Source of the DNA: Desulfocucumis palustris
GTDB lineage: Bacteria > Bacillota > Desulfotomaculia > Desulfotomaculales > Desulfocucumaceae
Assembly (NCBI RefSeq): GCF_002933875.1
Contig: NZ_BFAV01000071.1
Coordinates: forward strand, 1-64,000
DNA: 64,000 bases
Reading direction: 5' to 3'
Below the pieces are notes generated by a model, which was not told the origin of the DNA, ran no database searches, and saw only the letters and a list, made by a program, of their open reading frames with translations. Each line of letters opens with the position of its first letter. Within the stretch, counting starts at the first letter, position 1. Position numbers and translations under genes: made by a program. Positions 57,512 to 64,000 of the stretch are shown piece by piece.

Positions 57512-57730
57512 CTAAACTTCCACCAGCCTGACCGCCAGCCTCTTGTCCCGGCCGCAATTGGGGCAGACAAAAAGGTGCAGGCACCAGGAAGCCTCAAAGG
57601 ACATGTTAAAGTACGGGCTGTACGGCCCCAGGTAGTCCGTCACCAGACCCGCGTCCTTCATCTCCGCCCCGCAATCGCATAAGGGTCCCTGTTCCATGAT
57701 TCCGCTGCATACAGGGCACATGGTGCTCAT
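57512..57730 (-). CDS. Hypothetical zinc-ribbon protein
   Basis: Short protein (72 residues from ATG 57730) with two Cys pairs at each end: CPVCSG with CDCG, and a CPNCGRDKRLAV pair near the C-terminus, enough for one or two zinc ribbons. ATG at 57730 has GGAGGGG about 9 nt upstream; an in-frame ATG at 57739 is too close to it and an earlier start at 57796 lacks a ribosome site. Function unknown. Confidence 0.55.
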   Translation of the reverse strand: MSTMCPVCSGIMEQGPLCDCGAEMKDAGLVTDYLGPYSPYFNMSFEASWCLHLFVCPNCGRDKRLAVRLVEV

Positions 57731-57830
57731 GGTGCGCATCCCCTCCACGCCGGTACTCCATTTATTGTTGCCCTGCAAGTCCCCCTTAGTCATCACGGTG
57801 TATTAAATTTTCCTGCTTTATATGATTTAT

Positions 57831-58733
57831 TTAACAATATTTCAGGTAAGTAGCCAGCATTTGGCGGATAGCCCGAAGGTTTCCTTTAAGTAGAAGGGAG
57901 AATTCCACTGCAAAAAGATAACCGCACTTCCGGCATAACCCGGGTATCTCGCTGCAGCGTCCACAGGTGAAGGCTTTACCATTTTCATACACCACGCACT
58001 GGTGGCACGGGCGGCTCCAATTGCCGTTTAAATAATAATCAAGCCCAACCGGCAGGTTAAATACGGGGGCACCTTTTCTGAACAGGCTTTTGATGGAGGC
58101 TGCGGCCTGTACTTTTTGTTTATGGTCCAGGGCCAGTCCTTCGGTTCCTTTATAGGGAGTATGAAAATTAAAGGAGATGGCTTTGACCCTGTGGTTTTCG
58201 GCTGCCAGACCGGTGACCTCTGGAATGTCCCTGTAATTAATGTTGTTTACCGCCATGTAGAATATTATATTTGGTTTGCTTACCTTTTCCAGGTTTGAGA
58301 GGATGAGCTGAAAAGTGTTTCCTCTGATTGCGTTGTGGGTCTTCTCCATTCCGTCAATACTCAGAAAAACCAGATCAGCTTCTGGAACTTCGATTGATAT
58401 GGTTCCGTTGGTTACCACGCAGACAAGGGCAAAGCCCATTTCTTTTGCCTTCCTCACCAAATGGTGTATGGTGTATCCTTCGTCACGCCAGAGAAACACC
58501 TCGCCTCCGCAGAAGAATAATATTTTAACACCTTTATTAACAAGTTTGTGCATCAACGTTAGGGTTTCGGTATAAGTTGAAAGCTTCCCTCCCTGATTGG
58601 CCACGGCGCAATGCCGGCAACTCAGATTGCATCTGTCTGTAATAATAATTGTCGCCAGCAGCGGCGTTCGCTGGAAACCGGCTGCCGCCTTAAGTCCTGA
58701 AAAAGCAAGAGCTGCGAAAGTTGAGCAATTCAT
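57831..58733 (-). CDS. Radical SAM protein with C-terminal Cys cluster motif
   Basis: 300-residue radical SAM enzyme. The SAM-cluster motif is C35-x3-C39-x2-C42 (TDRCNLSCRHCAV), followed by FFCGGEVFLW, VVTNGT and FLSIDG. The C-terminal part has CHQC, CGRC and CRKCG pairs, like the SPASM/Twitch auxiliary clusters of peptide-modifying enzymes and of heme-pathway NirJ/AhbC-type enzymes. ATG at 58733 with AGGAGG 8 nt upstream. It directly follows the HemN-like gene (10-bp gap) in an operon headed by an HTH regulator. Substrate unknown. Confidence 0.82.
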   Translation of the reverse strand: MNCSTFAALAFSGLKAAAGFQRTPLLATIIITDRCNLSCRHCAVANQGGKLSTYTETLTLMHKLVNKGVKILFFCGGEVFLWRDEGYTIHHLVRKAKEMGFALVCVVTNGTISIEVPEADLVFLSIDGMEKTHNAIRGNTFQLILSNLEKVSKPNIIFYMAVNNINYRDIPEVTGLAAENHRVKAISFNFHTPYKGTEGLALDHKQKVQAAASIKSLFRKGAPVFNLPVGLDYYLNGNWSRPCHQCVVYENGKAFTCGRCSEIPGLCRKCGYLFAVEFSLLLKGNLRAIRQMLATYLKYC

Positions 58734-58743
58734 ATGGGACCTC

Positions 58744-60018
58744 CTACAATTCCAGGCGCTTCGGCCAGGGGTTGCGCATGCTGGCATTCCACAAAGTATT
58801 TAGATATTTAATGGAGTACTGTTTTTCAACAAAGTGATAACAGAAAGCGCCCAGGCCGGTCAGCTTAAGCATTTCTCCATGGTCCCTGGCAAGCCCCAGC
58901 ATTTTCAATCCGGTAATCAGCAGCGGAAATTTGTGATCCAGTGATGCTCCGAAAAGGCTGTGGAAGCGCTGGCGGGGAATAACGGTATCGTAACAGCGCC
59001 AGAAAAGCCAAAATACCTGTTTTTCCCTGGGACTCATGGTATTGATCAGGCTGATGGGAATGCGCCCGGATTCCAGGGCTTTGATGTATTCCTCCAGGTC
59101 AAAAGTATTCAGGTAAAAATATTTGTCGTAGAGTGATGTGGCCGAAGCACCCAAACCAAGAAAGGTTTCCCGGGTAACTGAAGTGTATCGTTTAGCTTCT
59201 TTTCTTCCGTAGGTCCAGATGGAAGTCCGTTCGTAACCATGGTTTGCTGCAATTTTATCCAATCGTTTTTGAATTTTATACTCTTTTAGCTCGCTAAACC
59301 TGTGAGCTCCCGTGGATTTGATTTTTTCCTGAAGAGGCGTGCAGGGAAAAACAATGAGGGGATATATTGAAACCTGATCCACCCCATAAGTCAAACATAT
59401 TTTGAGGTCTTTTTCTATATCCGTTTCCGACTGGCCGGGAATGTTATACATGATGTCCACGTCCACGGTGTCAAACCCTGCTTGCAGAGCGCTTTGCACA
59501 GCCCGGTGACTGTCTTCCGGAGCGTACCCCCGTTCCAAATATTCAAGTGACCCCTGGTGAAAGCTCTGTACGCCCACGGAGATCAAATTAATCCCGGCTT
59601 TCTTGATTTCGGCCAGTTGAGTGGGCGTTGCCTCCCGGGGATGTATTTCCATCCCGGTATCGCCCCCAACATTTAAACGGCTTCTTATTTTCCCCAGGAG
59701 TACGGCAATTTCCCCCAGCATCAGGTTTGGAGTTCCACCACCGATATAGATTGAGGAAATTTGTTTTCCTTTTAGGAAAGGCCGGTATATATCAAGCTCT
59801 TTCAGCAGTGCTGTGTAATACCTGACTGCCGACGCCTTTTTATAAATTGTTTTGTTGTACGGGCAAAAAGGGCAGAGGCTGCGGCAAAAGGGTACGTGTA
59901 TATATAAACCCAGTTCTTCCGGCAGCGCGGAAAAATCTATCCCGGAGGCACTGAATTGCTCAAAGGCATATTTATCCCTTTTACGGGCGATTATTAGCCT
60001 TAACGCTTCGGTAATCAT
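58744..60018 (-). CDS. HemN-family radical SAM protein
   Basis: 424-residue radical SAM enzyme with the coproporphyrinogen-oxidase-like layout: GLYIHVPFCRSLCPFCPYNK (C45, C49, C52), SIYIGGGTPNL, ISVGVQSFHQGSLEYLERG, VDIMYNIPGQSETDIEKDLK and a HemN C-terminal domain. HemN-like proteins include oxidases, heme chaperones (HemW) and methyltransferases, so the reaction is undecided. ATG at 60018 with AGGAGG at good spacing. It lies between an HTH regulator and the second radical SAM gene and is probably co-transcribed with both. Confidence 0.85.
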   Translation of the reverse strand: MITEALRLIIARKRDKYAFEQFSASGIDFSALPEELGLYIHVPFCRSLCPFCPYNKTIYKKASAVRYYTALLKELDIYRPFLKGKQISSIYIGGGTPNLMLGEIAVLLGKIRSRLNVGGDTGMEIHPREATPTQLAEIKKAGINLISVGVQSFHQGSLEYLERGYAPEDSHRAVQSALQAGFDTVDVDIMYNIPGQSETDIEKDLKICLTYGVDQVSIYPLIVFPCTPLQEKIKSTGAHRFSELKEYKIQKRLDKIAANHGYERTSIWTYGRKEAKRYTSVTRETFLGLGASATSLYDKYFYLNTFDLEEYIKALESGRIPISLINTMSPREKQVFWLFWRCYDTVIPRQRFHSLFGASLDHKFPLLITGLKMLGLARDHGEMLKLTGLGAFCYHFVEKQYSIKYLNTLWNASMRNPWPKRLEL

Positions 60019-60065
60019 ATAACTCCTCCTGTAAATATGCCAATTCCCGCTATTTTTTGTCTTTC

Positions 60066-60542
60066 TCAATTGTTATCCTGATTCGTATTACCTGCTCCGG
60101 CCAGTTCCATAAGCCGTAATCTGGCATCCTGCTCATCAAAGGAACTGAACCACCTTCTGTTTTCGCCGTCAATGATTCGAAAATGATGGCTGATGACATT
60201 GTTCTGCAAAACATAATCGCCCCTGGAATCCACTTTCCGCCACCAAATCTTTCCGCCCAATGTTTTTACACCAGGGGTGGCAATATTCCGGGTAGAGAAC
60301 AAATCCACCAACTCCAGGGGGTCGCCGCCCAAAACCATTTGAAGGGTTTCATCATTTCTAAAGATGGCGCAGCAGGCAATGGCCACAGTCCAACCGGCAT
60401 ATATGCGGTCCTTTTCAATCTGGATTAACGTTTTTTTGGAAATTCCCAGAATTTCCGCCATACGATCCTGGGTTAAATTTCTGTTCACCCGGATATGCTT
60501 AATGGTCTCAGAAACAATCTGAATAAATTCATCCCGATCCAT
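60066..60542 (-). CDS. XRE-type HTH regulator of the radical SAM operon
   Basis: 158-residue regulator. The N-terminal HTH is RNLTQDRMAEILGISKKTLIQIEKDRIYAGW; the rest is a sensor-like region (LELVDLFSTRNIATPGVKTLGGKIWWRKVDSRGDYVLQNN). It is transcribed from a consensus promoter with a palindrome at the transcript start, so it is probably autoregulated and controls the two radical SAM genes behind it. ATG at 60542 after GAGGTG. Confidence 0.85.
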   Translation of the reverse strand: MDRDEFIQIVSETIKHIRVNRNLTQDRMAEILGISKKTLIQIEKDRIYAGWTVAIACCAIFRNDETLQMVLGGDPLELVDLFSTRNIATPGVKTLGGKIWWRKVDSRGDYVLQNNVISHHFRIIDGENRRWFSSFDEQDARLRLMELAGAGNTNQDNN

Positions 60543-60554
60543 TTGGCACCTCGC

Positions 60555-60570
60555 AGTGTAAAATTACACT
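60555..60570 (-). promoter_or_regulatory. Operator palindrome before the HTH gene
   Basis: AGTGTAAA followed directly by its complement TTTACACT-like arm (AGTGTAA-AA-TTACACT) gives a perfect 16-bp palindrome between the promoter and the ribosome site. A likely site for the HTH protein itself. Confidence 0.65.
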
Positions 60571-60579
60571 ATTGTTGAA

Positions 60580-60607
60580 ATTATACACCACCTTTTTGCG
60601 CTGTCAA
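60580..60607 (-). promoter_or_regulatory. Consensus promoter of the HTH/radical SAM operon
   Basis: TTGACA (60607-60602) and TATAAT (60585-60580) with a 16-bp spacer on the minus strand. Confidence 0.8.
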
Positions 60608-60635
60608 TATGTGTGTAATAACTAAAGACAAAGAA

Positions 60636-60683
60636 AAAAAGCCTCTCATCCGCGTAACAGCAACGCCGGTGAGAGGCTTTTTA
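60636..60683. terminator. Bidirectional terminator
   Basis: AAAGCCTCTCA and TGAGAGGCTTT around 21 nt, with A and T tracts on both sides. It ends the ECF cluster transcript and separates it from the HTH promoter. Confidence 0.85.
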
Positions 60684-60706
60684 TTTAAACGGGCAATGAT
60701 TCCCTT

Positions 60707-61153
60707 TTAGTATCTGGGCAACTGAACCTGCTCAAAATAATATTCCACAGCGCCAATTTCTTTCATGCGGTTATTAATATTAATCCACCGTTCCCTGAGC
60801 CTTCCGCTAAACTGCTTTTGACAGGGGTATTCACTGCATTGAAAACAAAAATCCACACCCTTTTCCTTGTGGCAGGTTTTGGCGGCGCATTCGATGGGGC
60901 ACAGATTTTTTTCACCTCTGCAACCGCTGCAGGAGGCCAGGGAGAAGGAAGTCAATATCTCTTCAAAATGCCGGTAATTATTAAAAACAATATTTTCCCC
61001 GGATTTCATTTTGGCCACCCTGCCATAATTGTTTCCCATGGCCTGTAAAAGTTTTGCGCTTAATTGCTTTATTTCCCCATTTTCATAGTCGGCGCATCTG
61101 CCGCAGTCAAGCCCGCAGGGCGCCAGGTGTTTTAATACCTCGTTATATTCCAT
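60707..61153 (-). CDS. DUF3795 cysteine-rich protein
   Basis: 148-residue protein with the DUF3795 cysteine pattern: LAPCGLDCGRCADYENGEI at the start, then CSGCRGE with CPIEC, and CFQCSEYPC near the end. The family is widespread in anaerobes and thought to bind metal; its role is unknown. It is the last gene of the ECF sigma/anti-sigma/CGGC cluster (gap about 45 bp). Confidence 0.85.
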   Translation of the reverse strand: MEYNEVLKHLAPCGLDCGRCADYENGEIKQLSAKLLQAMGNNYGRVAKMKSGENIVFNNYRHFEEILTSFSLASCSGCRGEKNLCPIECAAKTCHKEKGVDFCFQCSEYPCQKQFSGRLRERWININNRMKEIGAVEYYFEQVQLPRY

Positions 61154-61198
61154 TTTTTTAGTTGCTCCCTATAGATATTTAAAGCCGTTCAGCTCTTT

Positions 61199-61654
61199 TC
61201 ATTCTTTTGCCAGGCTCTGGTTTTTAGGCCGTCCCAGGATTAAATCGGACATAGTAAATCGTTCGGCGCATAACAAATCCTTTACTTCCTGCCGGAATAC
61301 CGCCGGATCCGGAGGGGTATGGGTACCCATAACGATTTTAATTTCCGGGTAGGCCTCCTTGATTACGGCTTCATACTTCTGCTTAAAGGGACACAGGGCC
61401 GTCATGCAAAAAGAGAAATGCAGGGCGTCGACCCGGAGGTCGGCAATGGAACGAACCCGCCGCAGTATTTTTTGCGGGGCGCCCGCGGTGGGACAGCCGG
61501 AACAATTAATTATTCCCACCAGGTCCAGCCTTTCATCGGGAGCATAGTCCTTAAAAAGCCCTTTTCTTTTTCGCATATCCGCTAAACAGACAACCGAGGC
61601 GCAATCCAGCTCCTGGGTACAGTTGGAACAGGTTATAATACCGATTCTCGCCAT
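61199..61654 (-). CDS. CGGC domain protein
   Basis: 151-residue protein with the metal-binding CGGC domain: IGIITCSNCTQELDCASVVCLADM, INCSGCPTAGAPQKI and HFSFCMTALCPFK. ATG at 61654 follows AAAGGAAG; the stop of the anti-sigma gene is only 2 bp upstream. CGGC proteins are proposed to bind metal or iron-sulfur clusters. It is probably part of the output controlled by the ECF factor. Confidence 0.85.
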   Translation of the reverse strand: MARIGIITCSNCTQELDCASVVCLADMRKRKGLFKDYAPDERLDLVGIINCSGCPTAGAPQKILRRVRSIADLRVDALHFSFCMTALCPFKQKYEAVIKEAYPEIKIVMGTHTPPDPAVFRQEVKDLLCAERFTMSDLILGRPKNQSLAKE

Positions 61655-61656
61655 TA

Positions 61657-61890
61657 TTAACACTTCCTTTCAGGGGAATTTGAGGCTCCGGGTATTATTT
61701 TCGAATAATCCCTGGGCATTGGCGGAGCCTTGACAGCTTTAATTATCCGCAATGTCCGGGCAAGGGTTTTAAACTCATTTTGACAGACAGGGCAGTTGTC
61801 CAGATGTTTCTCCACTTGTTTATTTGTAAAGATATCCAGCTCTTTTTCCAGGTATGGATTTAATTTCAAAAGAACCTCACGGCAATTCAT
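61657..61890 (-). CDS. Anti-sigma factor-like zinc-finger protein (zf-HC2)
   Basis: 77-residue protein beginning MNCREVLLKLNPYLEKELDIFTNKQVEKHLDNCPVCQNEF: the conserved C...H-x3-C-x2-C zinc site of anti-sigma factors (C3, H29, C33, C36). There is no membrane segment, so it would be a cytosolic, probably redox-sensing (ZAS-type) partner. Its ATG overlaps the stop of the ECF gene by 4 bp, as usual for such pairs. Confidence 0.88.
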   Translation of the reverse strand: MNCREVLLKLNPYLEKELDIFTNKQVEKHLDNCPVCQNEFKTLARTLRIIKAVKAPPMPRDYSKIIPGASNSPERKC

Positions 61891-62498
61891 AGTTCATATC
61901 CCCCCTGGCAATAGCAAGTGTAATCCTTTACCAGACCCACGCAGCCTGATTTAACAAGGTGGTCCCTATATGCCCGCCTGGCCCTGAAAAGACGGGATTT
62001 TACCGTGGTAACCGGTAGGCTCAGGATGCTTGCTATTTCTTCGTAGCTTAAACCGTGCAGGTCCCTCAGCACGAGAACCACCTGATAATCCCGGCTGGGA
62101 AGATGGTGTTTAAGAATGTGCATTATGCACCATTGCATTTCCCTTCTGATAACTATTCTCTCCGGATTGCCCGAGCAGTCCGGAACCGTCATTTCCCCCA
62201 GGGATATGGATTGATGTTTACATTGTTTTCTCTTTTTACCCAGATATATATTGGTTGCTATACGGCTGAGCCATGTCCGCAAACTGGACTCCCCCCTGAA
62301 TCCCTGCAGGTTCTCAAAGGCTTTAAGAAAGGTTTCCTGGGTAATGTCATCAGCTTCATTAGGGCTCCCGGATAAATAGTAGGCAAGGTTATAAATATTT
62401 TGCTGGTTGTTCCTGACTATTTCTTCCCAGTCTGAAATTGTGTCCGGGGTTTCATTTGTTATCTGTTTATATTGTTCCAGGCATATCACCACCCGCAT
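61887..62498 (-). CDS. ECF-type RNA polymerase sigma factor
   Basis: 203-residue sigma-70 family factor. Region 2 is NIYNLAYYLSGSPNEADDITQETFLKAFENLQGFRGESSLRTWLSRIATNIYLGKKR and region 4 is YQVVLVLRDLHGLSYEEIASILSLPVTTVKSRLFRARRAYRDHL. Region 3 is lacking, as in ECF factors. It heads the cluster with its zf-HC2 anti-sigma partner, a CGGC and a DUF3795 protein. The C-terminal tail (CVGLVKDYTCYCQGG) has extra cysteines. Confidence 0.93.
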   Translation of the reverse strand: MRVVICLEQYKQITNETPDTISDWEEIVRNNQQNIYNLAYYLSGSPNEADDITQETFLKAFENLQGFRGESSLRTWLSRIATNIYLGKKRKQCKHQSISLGEMTVPDCSGNPERIVIRREMQWCIMHILKHHLPSRDYQVVLVLRDLHGLSYEEIASILSLPVTTVKSRLFRARRAYRDHLVKSGCVGLVKDYTCYCQGGYEL

Positions 62499-62757
62499 TT
62501 TTAACTTTCCCGCCGGGAAGTCCCCACAACTTTAGCCTTCCTTACCCGCGAAGGGGGGGCGAAAGGAGGGGTAGTTTACCAGTTTAGATGCAATAATATA
62601 AAAAAAGTTTCTCACTTTTTGATCATATTGAAAATATTTATTTTAAACATTATTTTTAAGGCCCGGCGCGCTGCCGCCATGCCATGGAATGAAGGCATAT
62701 TAACGCACCCCGGTGGAATAATGGAAGTATACTATCAGCTACTGTGAGGTGTTGGGA

Positions 62758-64000
62758 TTGGCGGAAACCGTCGACAAAGAAGGGAGATTTTATCCTGAAA
62801 TAGACGCGCTGGTGGAAACAGCGGCCCGGGCCGGCCGGGAATTTATGAGCCTGGACCAGGAGCAGGTGGATAAAATAGTCCAGGCCATGGCCATGGCCGG
62901 GCTGGACAAACACATGGAGTTGGCCAAAATGGCGGTGGAAGAAACCCGCCGGGGGGTGTACGAGGACAAGATAACGAAGAATATTTTCGCCACCGAGGCG
63001 GTTTATCACAGCATAAAGTACAAAAAAACGGTGGGTATAATCCGGGAGGATGAGGAAGAGGAATATTTGGAAGTGGCGGAGCCTTTGGGGGTTGTGGCTG
63101 CGGTGGTGCCGGTGACCAATCCCACCTCCACCACAATGTTCAAAGCTCTTATCTGCATGAAAACCCGGAATCCCATAATTTTCAGCTTTCATCCCGGGGC
63201 CCGGGGGTGCAGCGCCGCCGCGGCGAAAGTAATGCTGGAGGCGGCGGTTAAGGCCGGGGCGCCGGAAAACTGCATTTCCTGGCTGGAAAAGTCCGGCATT
63301 GAAGCCACCGGGTATTTAATGAAGCACCCGGGGGTTTCCACCATTATCGCCACCGGGGGGGCCGGCCTGGTAAGGGCCGCCTACACCACCGGCAAGCCCG
63401 CCCTGGGGGTAGGCCCCGGGAACGTGCCCTGTTACATTGACAGCAGCGCCAGGCTGAAAAGGGCGGTGACGGATCTGATCATGAGCAAGACCTTTGACAA
63501 CGGGCTGATCTGCGCCTCGGAGCAGTCGGTGGTGATTCACCGGGAGGTGGCTGAACGGGTGAAGTCTTTAATGAAGGAATACGGCTGCTATTTTCTCCGC
63601 CCGGAGGAGATAAAGAAGCTGGAGGGGCTGGTTTCCCCCGGGGACGGCCCCAGCTGCGCCCTGAACGCCGACATTGTGGGCCAGCCCGCCGGGAAAATAG
63701 CTGAAATGGCCGGAATCAGCGCTCCCCCGGGCACCCGGGTGCTGGTGGCGGAGCTATCCGGGGTGGGGCCGGAACATCCCCTGTCCATGGAAAAATTGAG
63801 CCCCATACTGTCCTGCTACGTGGCCGGGGACCACCGGGAGGGCATTGAGCTGTGCGAAAAGGTTGTGGAGTTCGGCGGGCTGGGGCACTCCGCCGTGGTC
63901 CACGCGGAGGATGAGAGTGTTATCAAGGAATTCTACCACCGGATCAGGACCGGCCGCATTATAGTGAACTCGCCTTCCACCCACGGCGCCATAGGGGATT
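62758..64000 (+). CDS. adhE: Bifunctional acetaldehyde-CoA/alcohol dehydrogenase, 5' part (partial)
   Basis: 414 codons are open to the window edge. They cover most of the N-terminal aldehyde dehydrogenase half of AdhE: KMAVEETRRGVYEDK, EPLGVVAAVVPVTNPTSTT, the catalytic cysteine in TFDNGLICASEQS, and RIIVNSPSTHGAIGD at the end, which is typical of AdhE. It reduces acetyl-CoA to acetaldehyde and then ethanol, or runs in reverse. TTG at 62758 has GAGG about 8 nt upstream; GTG at 62749 is an alternative, and a stop is in frame at 62719. The iron-dependent alcohol dehydrogenase half should lie beyond the window. Confidence 0.88.
   Translation, partial: MAETVDKEGRFYPEIDALVETAARAGREFMSLDQEQVDKIVQAMAMAGLDKHMELAKMAVEETRRGVYEDKITKNIFATEAVYHSIKYKKTVGIIREDEEEEYLEVAEPLGVVAAVVPVTNPTSTTMFKALICMKTRNPIIFSFHPGARGCSAAAAKVMLEAAVKAGAPENCISWLEKSGIEATGYLMKHPGVSTIIATGGAGLVRAAYTTGKPALGVGPGNVPCYIDSSARLKRAVTDLIMSKTFDNGLICASEQSVVIHREVAERVKSLMKEYGCYFLRPEEIKKLEGLVSPGDGPSCALNADIVGQPAGKIAEMAGISAPPGTRVLVAELSGVGPEHPLSMEKLSPILSCYVAGDHREGIELCEKVVEFGGLGHSAVVHAEDESVIKEFYHRIRTGRIIVNSPSTHGAIGD

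Noticed and set aside
62656-63192. Minus-strand frame inside the 5' part of adhE
   Set aside because: Opposite the aldehyde dehydrogenase domain whose motifs are unmistakable.

Overview
The window looks like chromosome from an anaerobic, spore-former-type Firmicute, most like the Desulfotomaculum/Pelotomaculum group (Peptococcaceae sensu lato). This is an inference from gene content: a siroheme reductase-like protein, several acetate/acyl-CoA activating routes, AdhE, a PerR/rubredoxin/SOD/rubrerythrin oxygen-defence cluster, DUF3786 and CGGC proteins, strong AGGAGG ribosome sites and frequent TTG/GTG starts. No rRNA, tRNA, CRISPR array or phage was found.

Layout. 0.3-9.4 kb: proB, an orphan molybdate/tungstate-type ABC ATPase behind a structured leader, a small siroheme protein, a nitrilase, a GNAT protein, a KtrA-like regulator, a RelA/SpoT-domain zinc-ribbon protein and an ABC-F ATPase. 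9.7-20.5 kb: an orphan protein, pcrB, comFB, a MarR/MFS drug-export pair, then an OFA-type MFS carrier, acetyl-CoA synthetase, a second AMP-forming acyl-CoA synthetase and an IclR regulator. 20.7-26.8 kb: a Wadjet-like SMC operon (jetA-jetB-jetC) with no jetD beside it. 27.1-34.3 kb: a Na/Pi cotransporter, a fusion of a class III nucleotide cyclase with a CD-NTase-like nucleotidyltransferase, an HtrA protease and a two-component system. 34.3-37.1 kb: the PerR peroxide-defence cluster with a perfect Per box. 37.2-41.9 kb: a CoA-transferase with a sigma-54-type promoter next to its likely activator, a YvlD-like membrane protein and a TerC protein. 42.1-48.3 kb: a TtcA-like enzyme, a free-standing archaeal-type ThrRS editing domain, ADP-forming acyl-CoA synthetase with a DRTGG partner, and a second TerC under a yybP-ykoY (Mn2+) riboswitch. 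48.4-51.2 kb: two copies of a ~330-bp inverted-repeat element bracketing a GreA-like gene, then a DUF3786 protein and a MarR regulator that share one promoter/operator design. 51.3-62.5 kb: ilvE, ferredoxin, phosphoesterase, zinc proteins, an SCP2 protein, an aminotransferase, an autoregulated HTH/radical-SAM operon and an ECF sigma/anti-sigma/CGGC/DUF3795 cluster. 62.8 kb to the end: the 5' part of adhE, cut by the window edge.

How the genes fit together. Acetate and acyl-CoA interconversion is the main metabolic theme (two AMP-forming synthetases, an ADP-forming synthetase, a CoA-transferase, AdhE). Oxygen and metal stress is the second (PerR cluster, Mn riboswitch/TerC, a molybdenum/tungsten-type leader).

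Best candidates for something new: the cyclase/CD-NTase fusion (28905-30473), JetABC without JetD, the element-gene-element unit at 48363-49446, the twin promoter/operator at 50385-50433 and 51151-51198, the four-module rubredoxin/flavin reductase/rubrerythrin fusion, and the free-standing ThrRS editing domain in a bacterial setting.
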